A stretch of DNA of 64,000 nucleotides from CAVZZV01 sp963779845 (lineage in GTDB: Bacteria; Bacteroidota; Bacteroidia; Bacteroidales; GCA-2748055): the NCBI GenBank assembly GCA_963779845.1, contig CAVZZV010000001.1, positions 620,001 through 684,000 on the forward strand, given 5' to 3'. The position numbers and the translations under genes are program-made. Positions 1-12,802 of this stretch are shown here, piece after piece. Under the pieces are notes generated by a model that was given only the letters and a program-made list of their open reading frames with translations, searched no databases and had not been told where the DNA came from. Each line of letters starts with the position of its first letter. Within the stretch, counting starts at the first letter, position 1.

Positions 1-600
1 GGAATACCGCCCACAAGACATATGTTCTTCCGGCTTATAGAAATGATAATGAGCCATTGGAGAGGTATTTGTTTTTAAACCCTTCTCCTGGATCACCCTT
101 CCACTTTATTTTGTGTTGGGGAAATATTCCAGGGATTTATTTTCAGCGATCAAACAACATTTGATTGCCGGATTAGAAGTTGAACCTGATAGGCCCAAGT
201 TTGAAAGCACCAGATGGATGCAATTTGTATATGGCACTCAACTCAAATCAGGTGAATTCCAAATGTATTTATCAATGTTGACGGTACGATGGTACAGGTA
301 ACTGATAATGATGGAAATACCATTACAGGCCCGTTGACCGTCGATCCAAACACCGGATTACAATTCCCCCTTATAATACTTCCAGAGGGTTTTTTGAAGG
401 TCCGGCTGAAATAATTCCTGACCCTGCCCTGGCACCTTCGCCCAAGAAATATTCCTATCTATCACAGAGGAGAATTATACCAACGATCAGGCGAATGATG
501 TTTTTGAAGTGAAATTAGATACTGGGGGCCTTGTAACTAAATTGAGTTGATTTTGCGCAACCATTGAGACCGCTGTACAGAGTCTCCCGATTAGATTATT
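1..600 (+). other. Left-edge part of the adhesin gene with several frame changes
   Basis: Adhesin-like peptide segments appear in all three forward frames: NTAHKTYVLPAYRN from base 3, INVDGTMVQVTDNDGN from about 271, and SITEENYTNDQANDVFEV from about 446. The last runs into an in-frame TGA at 548-550. The open frame that follows begins at a TTG (599) that is not a plausible start. The density of breaks is much higher than in the rest of the window, which suggests poor sequence at a contig end. A decayed N-terminal part is the alternative. Confidence 0.6.
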
Positions 601-3600
601 GTCACCCCCCCCTCCCAACCCGGGTATCCATGACCATTGTTTTGGAACCGTACCATTGAATATTTCCGTATCTGGAACAGGGGGCGAAATCGACTGGTTT
701 TCAGATTCCGCTTTAAGTAATTTAATTATGGATAACAGTAATACCTATACTCATGGAAAAACTGCAGTAGGTAATTATTATTATTGGGTAAATGAAACAA
801 CCAGCAATGGCTGCGTGGGTCCCGATACCATGGTCACCCTTTCCATAAACCCGCTGCCCAATATAACTCCTGCTGTCTCTGACCCCTCCGTTTGTGTTGG
901 GACCAATGCCATTATTACGGTGAATAACAGCGAGATTGGAACGACTTACCAGCTAAGAAGGGATTCTGATAATGCGAATGTAGGAGCTGCTGTACCCGGC
1001 AATGGAGCGGCCATCACCTTCACCGTAAACCCGGCATCGACCATCACCTATAATGTCCTCGCACAGATCACAGCAACAGGCTGTCCGGCAGAACTTACCG
1101 ATAAAGCCATTGTGACCGTGCATCCCCTGGCCACCATTACCACCCAACCGCAAAACCGTACTATTTGCGAATCGAACAATACCACATTTACCATCACAGC
1201 CGCGGGACCCGGCCTTACCTACAGATGGCAGGTCGATCAGGGAAGTGGATGGGTAGATCTCAATAATAACGCAACCTATAATGGAGTAACGACCTCTTCT
1301 CTCGCTGTGTCGAATGTTACCACTGGTATGAATACTTACAAGTATCGTGTCGTATTAACCACTACAGGAGGATGTCCCAGAAACTCAAATGCAGGAATTC
1401 TCACCGTTAATCCTTCTCCATTGGATAAAAACGCGCTGGCTATTGATCCTTTTCTTTGCTATAATACAGGAACGGTAATACGAATCGAGAATGCCCAGGA
1501 TGGAGTAAGTTATACCATAAATAATGGCGTTAATCCGGCCCAAACACAAAATCAGGTAGGTTCCTCTGATCTTAACTTTAATACAGGGCCTTTCACTCCT
1601 GCCTCTTTAACTACCTATACCTATACCATAACTGCAAGTGCTCTCGGCTGTACCCGGGTATTAAATGATACTCCGGGAGTAACTGTGAATGCCAACGTCA
1701 TTCTGAATGCAATATCCCATAGCGATATTTGTCAGGACGGTCAGATTGACCTGCCGGACGCTCCTGCTTCCGGGGGTTCAACCGGCGCTGCGGGTTTCTC
1801 CTATGCCTGGACAGGTACTGATATTACAGGTACGATCACCACCAAAGATCCAGCCCCGTTTAACCCTGTTCTCTCAGGAACTCATAATATTAACCTCCTG
1901 GTGACCGATGCTAATTTCAGAAATGTAGTTTCCACCGACAATACTACCTGTACAGCAAGCCGAAATATGTCTTTTGAAGTAAACCCGGTACCCCTTAATA
2001 AATCTGTCAGCCCTCAATCAACGCCTATTTGCTATAATACACCAACCAATATACAGATATTGGCTTCCCAGAACGGCATAAAATATACGGTATACCGGAA
2101 AGCAGACGATACCTTGTTAGGATCTGTGGATGGGAATGGAGGACTGGTCAGTGTACCCACTGGTAACCTGACTGCCACTACCCAATATTATGTTATTGCC
2201 AGTAATATTGTGACCAGTTGTGTTTTTCGTCTCAGCGATGAACCAACAGTCATCGTAAATCCCCGTTTCCAGCAGGCACAATTGCAAAGCAGCCAAAGTA
2301 TATGTGTAAACTCCGGTACCACAATTAATGTGAAGATGACCGGGGGGGTAAGTCCCTATACTCTGGTTTATTCAGATGGCGTTACAAATTTCACCATTAA
2401 TAATTATACAAGCGAGCAAGCTATAAATACAGGCTTATTAGCGGCTTCTGTTACTTATAATGTAGTTTCTGTAACTGGATGCCAATGGATGTCCGGTTGA
2501 AAACATTGGGACTCCCATCACCATTACCGTGGGATCCCTTCCCACAGCAGCAGTATTCGGAGGTGGCGGTGCCATGTGTGCCGGGAACGATGCCACCCTA
2601 ACCGTGAACATCAGTGGTGGAGCTCCACCTTTTACCATTACGATCAATAATGGAATTGGATCTTATAACGAATCAAATTTCTTCAGCAGCAAAACAGTTA
2701 GCGGACTTCCCATAGGCGTTCACAATTATTCACTTTTGTCCGTAGTGGACAATTGCGGTAATCCGGTTCCGCCTGCTGCCATAACCGGAAACCCCCGTAC
2801 TGTAACCGTCAATGGCCTTCCCAATGCAAATGGTACCACGAATAATGATCCGGTAATTTGTAATAATGGAACTACCAGCATCAGTCTCTCCTCAACCGTG
2901 CCCTCAACATCATTTCACCTGGACGGTCGATGCCAATACAGCAGGGGGAACGGGCGGTTCGGGAGTTATTGGGGATATTATTTCGCAATCCCTCAGCAAT
3001 ACCACTGACAATGCCCTCTCTGTAATCTATCATATTACCCCGGAGGGAGCGGCTCCAACGAATTGTCCCGGACCCACAGTTGACAGGACAGTACAAATTG
3101 AACCCACACCTAAAGCAGCTATCAACAATACAACCGCCACTATTTGCAGTGGCGGGAATGTAAACCTGAACATCACATCCCCTACTTCCCCAACTGCTCC
3201 CACAGACCTCATGTTTAATCTAAGGGTCAGCTCAACAAATAATGCAGCCCTGGGGGGGTCAGCCAAAAATGACCTGAACAACCAGAGCTTTCCCCTGGTG
3301 ATCAACGGGGACCTCACCAATAGCAGTGATGAAAAAATTACAGTTACTTTTAAGGCAGTTCCTACCCTTGCAGGATGTGCCAATGGAGATACCGTTTATT
3401 CTACCGTCGTTGTCGAACCTCAACCCAAGGGAGTCCTGACCAACAATGCACTGAAAATTTGCGAGGGAAAGAATGTGGATATTACTATAAGTTCCCCCAC
3501 GGTTCCTTCTGACCCAACCAATTTGAAGTTTGATCTATCCGTAAGCTCCAGTAACAATGGGGCAACAGGAGGAACAGCCTTTGCCGGTATTACCAACGGT

Positions 3601-6600
3601 AGTTTTCCTTTAAACCTCAATGGAACGCTGACCAATAATTCAAATGATGATATTACCATCACTTATACCTTAACTCCAAAGTTGAATGGCTGTGCCAATG
3701 GCCCGATTAAAAACCACGACTGTTATTGTTGAACCTCAACCGAAAGCAAGCATTAATAATCTGTCATCAAAAATTTGCAATTCTGGTAATACGAATATTG
3801 TTATCAGTTCACCGACCATACCCTCGGTACCTGGAGATCTTCATTTCAACCTTGCCGTCAGCTCATCCAATCCGGGTTTTACATCAGGTACAGCCTATGC
3901 TGCCTTGTCCGGCCAGAATTTTCCAATGACAATAAACGGTACCCTCATCAACAGCTCCGATGATGATATTACCGTTACCTTTACAGTAACACCTACCTTA
4001 AATACCTGTGCGAACGGTACAGTTCAAACCACCACAGTAGTGGTTGAACCTACGCCCAAAGCAACGATAAATAATACGAAAGCCCTGATATGTAATAATC
4101 AGAATGTCAATATCGTCATCTCCTCCCCCTCTGTACCTTCCAACATGGGAGATTTGACATTTGACCTTGCCGTATCCTCCAGCAATCCGACAAAAACAGG
4201 GGGCGCAGCGTATGCTCCCTTGACAAATAGTTCATTCCCCCACACTATAAACGGCGTTTTGACAAACTCTTCCGATGAAGATATTTTAGTCACCTATACG
4301 GTCACCCCAAAATTGAATGGATGCGCTTCCGGGCTTCCGGTATCAACCACAGTAACGATTGAGCCTACACCTAGTGCAGCCTTTAACAATCTAAGTCCGA
4401 AAATCTGTCAGGGATCCAATATAAATGTGCAGATATCTTCCCCGACAATCCCTTCATCGCCACTCAGATTTAAAATTCAATCTATCGGTAACCTCCTCTA
4501 ACCCTGGTGTAACCGGAGGCACGGCTTATAGTTCTTTAACCGGCCAATCATTCCCCCTGACCTTAAACGGAACCCTTACCAACAGTTCAAATGACGATAT
4601 AACCGTTACCTATTCGGTTACCCCTACGCTCGCAGGCTGCAGCAATGGGACACCGGAAATAACCACTATAATTGTAGAACCTACGCCGAAAGGGATTTTA
4701 AATAACTTAAGTACCATAATCTGTGGAGGAGGAAACGCTAATTTACAGATTACCTCGCCCACTATTCCTTCAGTTCCTGCCAACCTGCTCTTTGATCTGA
4801 TTGTGACCTCTACGGATGATAGTTCCCTGGGAGGTAGTGCATCAACGGATATCATAAATCACTCCTTCCCCTTCACCCTCGCAGGAAATTTGACAAATTC
4901 ATCTGATCAGATAATAATCGTAACCTACACCCTTACCCCAAAATTGAGCGGATGTGCCTCGGGTGCGGTCCAGACAACAACCATTACAGTTGAACCCACA
5001 CCGAGAGCGACCATTTCCAACAGTACCCCGGTCGTTTGTCAGGGTGGAGCTGTGAATATTGACATCAGCACCCCTACGGTACCAACAATTCCCGCAAATC
5101 TGGGTTTTAACCTTGTTGTTACTTCCACTAACAATGCCGCACTGGGAGGAACTGCTTCCAGCGGCGCCACCGGGTTATCATTTCCATACAACATAGGAGG
5201 AACGCTGACTAATTCATCCAATTCCCCGATAATCGTTACCTACACTGTGACCCCATTGTTAAATGGTTGCTCCAATGGCTCTGCTGCAATAACCACGGTT
5301 ACTGTGGAACCGACCCCAAAAGCAGCGATCGCCAACAGTACAGCCAATATTTGTAATGGCGCAAATGTGAACCTGAATATAAGCTCACCCACTGTTCCTT
5401 CCGTGCCGGGTAACCTTGTGTTTGATCTTACAGTAAGTTCATCCAATCCGGGTGCAACAGGAGGAACAGCTTATTCAGATATTTCAGGAAGCTCCTTTCC
5501 CTTAAGCATCAATGGAACACTTACCAACTCCTCGAATGATGATATTACCATCACATTCAGTGCAACGCCCAAACTTAATGGTTGTGCGAGTGGAACTCCT
5601 GTTACCACGATTGTAACGGTTGAACCTTCGCCTAAGGCCAGCGTGAACAACCTTACACCCGATATTTGCAACAATGGCAGTGTCAATTTAACCATCAACT
5701 CCACCACTGTCCCTTCCATTCCCTCAAAATTGAAATTCGATGTTGTGGTAACCTCCACGGATGATGCCCATCTGGGGGGTGCAGCGTCCGTTGATCTGAA
5801 CGACGTGAATGTTGGCACAATAATAAATGGGAATCTGACCAATACATCCTTCTCAAATATCATTGTTACCTATTCTGTAATTCCAAAAATGAGTGGCTGT
5901 AGTAATGGGACGCCCGCAATTACAACGGTTACAGTTTATCCTAAACCTGATATTTCCGCATCCAACAATAATCCCATATTCCCGACAGGCGACCAAACTG
6001 ATATTGTTCTAACAGGAAATGTCGCCGGAACAACCTTTGGATGGAGGGTTCTGAACCCCGGGACAACAGGCGCTTCTAATGGCGGAGGGCTTACCAGCGG
6101 ACAGAGCATTCAGCAAACATTGAGTAATTCGACTGCAATACCTGTTCAGGTTACCTACCGGATTGCTCCTTCGGCAAACGGTTGTGGGGGCGATTCCATA
6201 GATATCATTGTCCAAATTGATCCTGACGTAGATGTTAATGTTATCAATAACGCGCCCGATGTTTGTACCGGAAGTAATACCGACATTGATATTAGCAGTG
6301 CCGTAAACGGAACAACATTTGCCTGGACCATCTCTGCGGATGCCGGACTTCTTGGAGCACTGGCAGGGTCTGGTGGGCCGAATACCCATACGATCCAGCA
6401 AACGCTGACCAATAATGGAACACTTCCCCTTCAGGTTACCTATACTGTGACCCCCACGGGGCCTGCACCGACCTTTATTGCCGGATCGCCCAGAAGCACG
6501 ACGGTTACCGTATATCCGAAACCCTCTGGTATTATAACCAATACGAACCCTGTTATTTGTGACGGGAATCCTACAAATATCAAACTTGGCAGTAACGTCG

Positions 6601-9600
6601 CGGGCACTAACTTTTCCTGGACCGTAACCGATCCTTCCGGTTCGTCAGGGGCTACTCCCTCAGGAACAACTAAGGCCATTGGAGATTCAATTTTCCAGAA
6701 TCTGATAAATAATGGAACGATCCCCATCACCGTAATTTACCACATCCTTCCGACAGGACAATTGCCCACACTTTGTAATGGAGATGTGATCGATGTTCCT
6801 GTAATTGTTGATCCAACCCCGATTGCCAATATTAATAATCTAACTCCGGAAATATGCAGTGAAACAGCGACAAATATTTTACTGAATGCTTCCGTTGCAA
6901 ATTCCAGCTTCACCTATGCTGTTGCCGATGCTAAAGGAACCGGTGCAATCGGGGGAACAGGAAATGCAGGTGACAGGATCATTCAGACACTCGTGAATAC
7001 AAGTCAGACTCCTGTGACCATAACTTACGAAATTATTCCTTTCGGACCCGGAGGTACTGCTTGTCCCGGAATGGCCGTTTATGAGAATGTAACGGTTAAC
7101 CCGCTTCCGAATACCACAGAGATTGCAGGAGCAGACAGGACCTGTGCCGGCACGCCAAATCTGTTTTATTCAGTGAACCTTACTCCCGGATCGACTTATG
7201 ACTGGACTCTTCCCGCATCTCTTGGAATTACTATATTCGGTGGCGATGGCTTGAACTCCAATGCCATGATCATTACCGCATCAGCCCTGGGGGCAACCGA
7301 TACGATCCGTCTTCTGGAAACCAATAAATACAATTGCACGGGAATCGAAAAGAAAAAACAACTCATCGTAGCTGACCAGGGAATACCCCAAAATATTACA
7401 GGGCCCGTTTCGGTTTGCGACAAAGAGCCGGGAGTAATTTACAGTATCCCGCAAAATCCGGGATCATCCTACCAATGGTTTGTTCCGACTGGCTCGGGTA
7501 TTGTCGGGGACCCTTCCAGGGATTCTGTGGAGGTAGATTTTGGATCAGTAAGTGGCAGCATGCATGTAGTAGAAACGAATTTCGCTGGCTGCATTACTAA
7601 CCATAATCCCTTGTTTGTTTTAGTCAATCCTCTTCCCAATAGTTCCTTAACGGTTAATAAAACAAACCTCTGTTTAGGGGAAGCCGTTACCTTTACTGCG
7701 GGTCCGGCGGCGCAGGCCAATTATGAGTTCTTCGTGAATGGCATAAGCGCACAATCAGGTCCTTCAAATATTTATATCACGGATAGTCTGACCAATTTAC
7801 AACAGATTTTTGTGAACGTGAGGTCCGTTAATGGCTGTGAAAAAGCAAGCATGCCAATCATGATGAATGTTTTTGACAATCCGGTTGTAACATTGACCAG
7901 TTCGGATGCTGATAATATCATTTGTAAAGGAGAATTTGTTTCATTCACCGCCTTTGCACTATCCGCAGTAAATTACGAATTCTTCCTTAATGGGGCATCG
8001 GTACAGAGTTCGGCATTTAATGTTTATACCAACAGCAATCTTAATGATGGTGATACCGTCCTTGTAAAAGCAACGACAATGTTTGCATGTTCCGGTATGA
8101 GCAATGAAATCTCAACCAGGGTGAATCCTATACCTGTTGGGGAAATCAGCGGGAACAATACGATTTGCCCGGGTGATTCTGCAGCTATTATGGTAAATGT
8201 AACAACCGGTCTTAGCCCCTATTCTATCCGGATATCAAATGGTGTAGGACAGGTTATGAGCTATATCAGCAATGATCCGGTTTATGTTAAACCTCTGATG
8301 AATACCTCTTACATCCTGGAGGAGATCGTTGATGCCAACTCATGTTCAGTTAGTGCACCTTCGGTCCGGCTTACAGGATCAGCAGATATTCAAATGAGCC
8401 AGAATTTGTCGCTTGTTCTCCAGCCGAAAGATGCCATAGTGTGTGAAGGCACTGATACAAGCTTTAGTCTAATGGCAACCGGTACCGGAATAAATATACA
8501 GTGGCAGTCCAACAGCGGTGGATTCTTCGTTGATATTCCAGACCTTGCAGGAGTGTATATGGGCACCAATACCCAAACACTTCATATCCTGAACCCCGCT
8601 CCAATTTTAGACTCGGTGCTTTTCAGGGCAGTAATAACCGGCTCCTGTGGACCGACTGTTACCTCGGATGAAGTTATACTTATTGTGAAAGAAAAACCTC
8701 AAATTTCTTTCCATCCCTCCAATCAGACAATATGCGAGGGGGACACCGCCATGTTTGTCGTGGGAACTGGTACTACCAGCAGTCCATTATTTAAATGGGA
8801 GGTATATAATGGCACAACATGGGCGAATATTAATGGTGGAATTTACGCTGGCTTTAATAATGACACTCTCATCGTTAATGGGGCCGGCTCTTTCCTGAAT
8901 ACCTTCAGATACCGGGCAATCGTTTCAGGCGCTTGTGCCCCAACGGACACATCCAATGAAGCACAACTCACCATTCGTGAAAAACCGGAAATAAGCCTGC
9001 AACCCGTCAATATTTCTATTTGTGAAAACCAACCTGCCCAATTTACTGTTAATGCAGGCGTAACTACCAGTCCAACCTATCAATGGCAGGTAGATCCGAA
9101 TACCGGAACATTTGTTAACGTTGCACTTCCTGGACATTCAGGGACAACAAGTCCCAGCCTGAGTATCGCTTCAGCTATTTCATCGCTGAACGGATACCAG
9201 TACAGGGTAGTCATTAATGGCTTTTGTGCCCCGCCCGTAAATTCAACACCTGCACGGCTGATTATTGAAGAGGTTCCTGAAATAACTGAACATCCGCGTG
9301 ATACTACCATGTGTGAAGGGGGCAATACTTCATTTAAGGTGAGTGCCGGTTCAACGACGAACCCCTACTATCAGTGGAAATATTTCAATGGGAGCCTATG
9401 GCAGGATGTTCTGGATGGCGGGAATATTAATGGAAGCAATACAAATGAACTGACCATCTATTCTGTCGATTCAGCGATGAATAATTATGAGTACAAAGTG
9501 GAAATAAATGGAAATTGTACCCCACCGGTTGAGTCAAATCCAGCTGTACTCATAGTAAATACTTCACCCCTGATAACCCTCCATCCGTCAGATACGATAA

Positions 9601-12570
9601 TATGTGAATCCCTGGGCACTACCTTCCAGGCCGATGCAGTGGGCAATTCACTAAGCTTTTTTTGGCAGCTGGATACCAGGGATGGCTCAGGTTTTAAGGA
9701 TTTTTCAGATACGGCAGGAATATACAGCGGAACCCATTCAAAAGTCCTTACCATTGTCTCCTCTCAACGTAGAATGAATAATTATCGCTATCGGGCACGT
9801 ATCGAAGGTACCTGCAGTCCGGTGGTAAGAACAGCCTATGCTGTCCTGAATGTGAATACACCACCTGAAATAAGTATTCAGCCTCTACCGGTTTCAGTTT
9901 GTGAATTCAATAACGCTGAATTCAATGTAAGTGTTCAGGGATCAGGATTGAACTATATCTGGCAAATCAATAAAGGGGGCCTGTTCACGGATTTAGAGGA
10001 TACCGGTTCCTATGTTGGTACAGGTACACCGAATATGAGTATCTTTAATATTCCCCGTATATCCGACGGGTATCGTTTCAGGGTTTTGGTATCCGGAATT
10101 TGCAGTCCCGCGGTTGTTTCCGATGAGGTTGAACTCGATGTAAGAACCAGCCCTGTCATTACCATTCAACCTGTAGATACCACGATTTGCCAGGATACGG
10201 ATGCACAATTTAGGGTTGTTGCTGCCGGTTCAGATCTTACTTATCAGTGGCAATTGAGTACCGGTGGGGCTTTCAATGCAATTTCGGATGACACCTCCTA
10301 TAATGGTACTACAAGCAACATCTTGCAGAGTACTGGATGCTGAAAACATCTTCAATGGCTACCGGTATAGAATAAGAGTAGCCGGAAGTTGTGTTCCTCC
10401 GGTTGTCTCTGACGCTGCTGTTCTGTCGGTTAATCCGAATCCGCTAATTACGGCAAATCCCTCTAATGCTGAAATCTGTGAAGGTTCCAGCATAAGCCTC
10501 ATCGGAGGTGCTGTCGGATTGAACATCAATTATCATTGGCAGGGCTTTTTGGGAGGTGTATGGACGGATCTTTCCGATGGGGTAAATTATTCCGGTACTG
10601 GAAGTTCCACCTTAACTATACTGGACGTGCCGGTTTCCTTCAACAGCAACAGGTATAGATTGGCTGTGAACACTGCGTGCATGGTAGTATATACCAGCGA
10701 TGCCCGGATTACCGTGAATCCAAATCCATTGGTCAACATCACCGGGGACGGACGATTCCCGCTGGTTTGCGGTGGCAACGATTTGGTTCTTACCGGCAAT
10801 CCATCAGGGGGTAGTGGCACTTATACAAGTCACCAGTGGACCGGTGATATTCTCCCCCTAAATACCATAAATGAAGACAATACCCTATTCAATTCTGAAA
10901 TAAACGGCGTCTATAACCTCACATACACGGTTATTGACAGTAAATCCTGTAGAACATCGGAAAGTGTGATTATAGAAAATGATATCCCGAATGCTCAATT
11001 CACTAATGATGCGGTTCCTTCTTGTGGTTATAGACTGGTGAATTTTACAAATACTTCCACCAGAGCAGTGAGTTATGAATGGAAGTTTGGTGATGGCAGC
11101 CCCGTTGAAACTACTGTTGACGCAACCCATGGGTTTGATAATATGGATCCAATGGGTGCCGTAATTAACTACGAGGTACAATTGGTAGCTGAATCCCTGA
11201 AGGGATGCCGCGATTCATCCAATGTATTTATCAGGATATACCCAAAGGCAGATCCTGCCTTTACGGTAAGTCCGGATACAGCTTGTCATCCCTTCATTGC
11301 CACATTTGAAACCAGGCCTGGGGGCGCCTCCTACACATGGGACTTCGGTGATGGTCAGCAGGAAAATACAGGTTACACTACCCTTCATGAGTACCTCAAT
11401 ACGGGAAACACAGTTCAGACCTATACAGCAACTCTGCGCACCATGTCCGCATTTGGTTGTGTGGCCACCTCCACAAGGGAGGTTGTAGTATATCCTTCTC
11501 CATCCGCACGCTTTTCAGTAGTACCCATGGAGCAGACCTATCCAGACGCCACGGTGGAAATCAATAACCTGGTAAGTCCCGGCCCATGGAGCTATCTTTA
11601 TAATTTTGGTGATGGCACTTCTTCAACAGAAGAAAATCCGACACACACCTATGCAGAACCGGGGAAATATGTCATTGTTCAGACAGTGAACACTGGTTTC
11701 TGTTCAGATAGTATCAGGCAATCAATTAACATCAAACCCCGACCACCTGTTGCCGGTTTCGAGATTCCAGAGCCTGCCTGTTCACCCATGGAGATATTTT
11801 TCAATAACACTTCGACCGATGCCAACGCTTATAAATGGGATTTCGGAGACGGGAGTATTTCCACCAAAAAGAATCCTTTCTACACCTATTTTGAAGCAGG
11901 GATTTATGCGGTGACCTTAACAGTATCCGGGCCGGGCGGGTCAGATCAGTACAAAGCCGATATCGAAGTATGGACTTCCCCGGCAGCATTCTTCAACCTT
12001 GCACCCGACTCGGTATATGTAAATGACAAACCTGTGAAGTTCTTCAATTATTCTTCAGGAGCCAACAATTATTTATGGGATTTCGGAGATATTGACGAAG
12101 AAACCGGAGAAACAGCAAGCATCAACGCTTCGACCGAATATGAACCGGCACATATCTATGAAACCCTTGGATGGAAAGATGTCATGCTTGTAGCATATAA
12201 CATTCATTGCAGTGATACCCTTCTAAGAGAAAATGCGGTATGGGTAAGTCCTGCCGGAAGGCTTCGGTTTCCGAACGTTTTCAAACCAAACCCAAATGGG
12301 CCTATTGGAGATAGCTGGGATCCGAGCGATCCGAATACGGTTAACCAGATGTTCATGCCGGGGGTAATAGACAGGGTACTAAAATATGACCTTTATATCT
12401 ATAATCGCTGGGGTGAGCAGGTTTTCCATAGTAAGGACGTGAACAAGGGATGGGATGGGTATATAAACGGGAGGCTGTCAAGGCAGGGAGTTTATATCTG
12501 GAAAGTAAAAGGTAAGTACACCAATGGAAAGAATTTCGTGGAAGCCGGAGATGTTACTTTACTTTACTAG
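1..12570 (+). CDS. Giant T9SS-secreted repeat adhesin, N-terminus outside window, interrupted by single-base frame changes
   Basis: One gene of more than 4,100 codons, read in successive frames (599-2500, 2529-3008, 2866-3732, 3686-4501, 4425-10343, 10264-12570). Each junction joins homologous repeat sequence, and one extra base at about 2477, 2914, 3711, 4466 and 10329 explains each break. Order of parts: Cys-containing Ig/PKD-like units (0.6-3.1 kb), nine 105-residue repeats, four units of about 97 residues, a linker, about seven Ig-like units, five PKD domains with the W/Y-x-F-G-D-G motif, and a C-terminal gliding-motility (CHU_C, type B) sorting domain. Family knowledge: such proteins cross the outer membrane through the type IX system and act as surface adhesins like SprB. 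The PorP/SprF gene downstream is the expected partner. Ligand unknown. True pseudogenization cannot be excluded, but the intact C-terminus and regular repeats argue against it. Confidence 0.88.
3100..5936 (+). repeat. Nine tandem 315-bp (105-residue) repeats in the adhesin
   Basis: Repeat starts (the Glu codon of E-P-x-P-K/R/S) lie at 3100, 3415, 3731, 4046, 4361, 4677, 4992, 5307 and 5622; the next module starts at 5937. Spacing is 315 bp everywhere except two intervals of 316, and those two contain the frame changes at about 3711 and 4466. Each unit carries an I/V-C near residue 15, a S-P-T-x-P segment, an S-S/T-x-N/D-x-x block, G-x-L-T-N-S-S, and T-P-K/T-L-x-G-C. The two Cys per unit could form a disulfide. 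The copies differ at many positions, so they are old duplications rather than a collapsed identical array. Confidence 0.93.
5937..7097 (+). repeat. Four PKD-like adhesin units of about 282-297 bp
   Basis: Units begin at 5937 (YPKP), 6219 (DPDV), 6513 (YPKP) and 6810 (DPTP); the following module starts at 7098. They share N-x-x-P-x-I/V-C, a central F-x-W core and a Q-T/N-L-x-N segment, and are related to but distinct from the 105-residue repeats upstream. Spacing is 282, 294, 297 and 288 bp. Confidence 0.8.
8415..10720 (+). repeat. Ig-like adhesin repeats, about 288-297 bp each
   Basis: Units begin near 8415, 8691, 8979, 9270, 9561, 9858, 10146 and 10438. Each has the pattern P-x-I-x-x-x-P-x-x-x-x-I/V-C-E near its start, a Y/F-x-W-Q strand about 25 residues later and a Y-x-Y/F-R-x-x-V/I-x-G-x-C strand near its end. 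This is the Ig-like fold with one predicted disulfide that is common in Bacteroidota surface proteins. A one-base insertion at about 10329 breaks the seventh unit. Confidence 0.82.
10985..12245 (+). repeat. Five PKD domains near the adhesin C-terminus
   Basis: Five copies of the PKD core are visible: YEWKFGDG, YTWDFGDG, YLYNFGDG, YKWDFGDG and YLWDFGD, each followed where complete by H/F-x-Y/F then a G-x-Y/W-x-V strand. PKD domains are beta-sandwich spacers of secreted proteins and commonly precede the sorting domain in this family. Confidence 0.85.
12259..12570 (+). other. Type B T9SS C-terminal sorting domain (CHU_C family) of the adhesin
   Basis: The last 103 residues open with RLRFPNVFKPNPNG, continue with Y-D-L-Y-I-Y-N-R-W-G-E-x-V-F and W-D-G-Y-I-N-G, and end G-V-Y-I-W-K-V-x-G-K-Y then G-D-V-T-L-L-Y. 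This is the standard gliding-motility-associated type B signal. Family knowledge: type B substrates often need a cognate PorP/SprF protein, and one is encoded next. Confidence 0.93.
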
Positions 12571-12626
12571 GACAGTTCCCGGTATAGTCTTGATAAAATC
12601 TTTACTTTTTTAGCCGTTCTTAGAGG

Positions 12627-12660
12627 ACATACCGGGTTTTTTGCCCGGTATGTTTATTTA
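12627..12660 (+). terminator. Rho-independent terminator after the adhesin
   Basis: A perfect 10-bp stem (ACATACCGGG / CCCGGTATGT) with a T-rich 7-base loop is followed by TTATTTA. It lies 56 bp past the adhesin stop codon. It separates the adhesin from the PorP/SprF gene, so the latter probably has its own promoter or depends on readthrough. Confidence 0.8.
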
Positions 12661-12802
12661 AGATCGCTATTTATCGACCAATAACGTAACCTCCCTTTTA
12701 TAAATCCGTTAAATAAAACTAATTGAAGCAATCGTAATGATAGCCGACATTGTGAACCAGATTTTTTGATATGCGCATTGATTCAGTTAGACTCATTTTT
12801 CA

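Noticed and set aside
599..601. TTG at 599 as the start of the adhesin
   Set aside because: The region before it encodes matching adhesin-like peptides in other frames, and there is no signal peptide after it.
3100..5936. Regular repeats considered as a CRISPR-like array
   Set aside because: The repeats are long, protein-coding and divergent, with no short identical repeat and spacer pattern and no cas genes.
953..10208. Many leftward open frames of 60-130 codons opposite the adhesin gene
   Set aside because: They lie antisense to a repetitive coding region, recur at equivalent positions in each repeat, and have no recognisable features. They are shadows of the adhesin codons.
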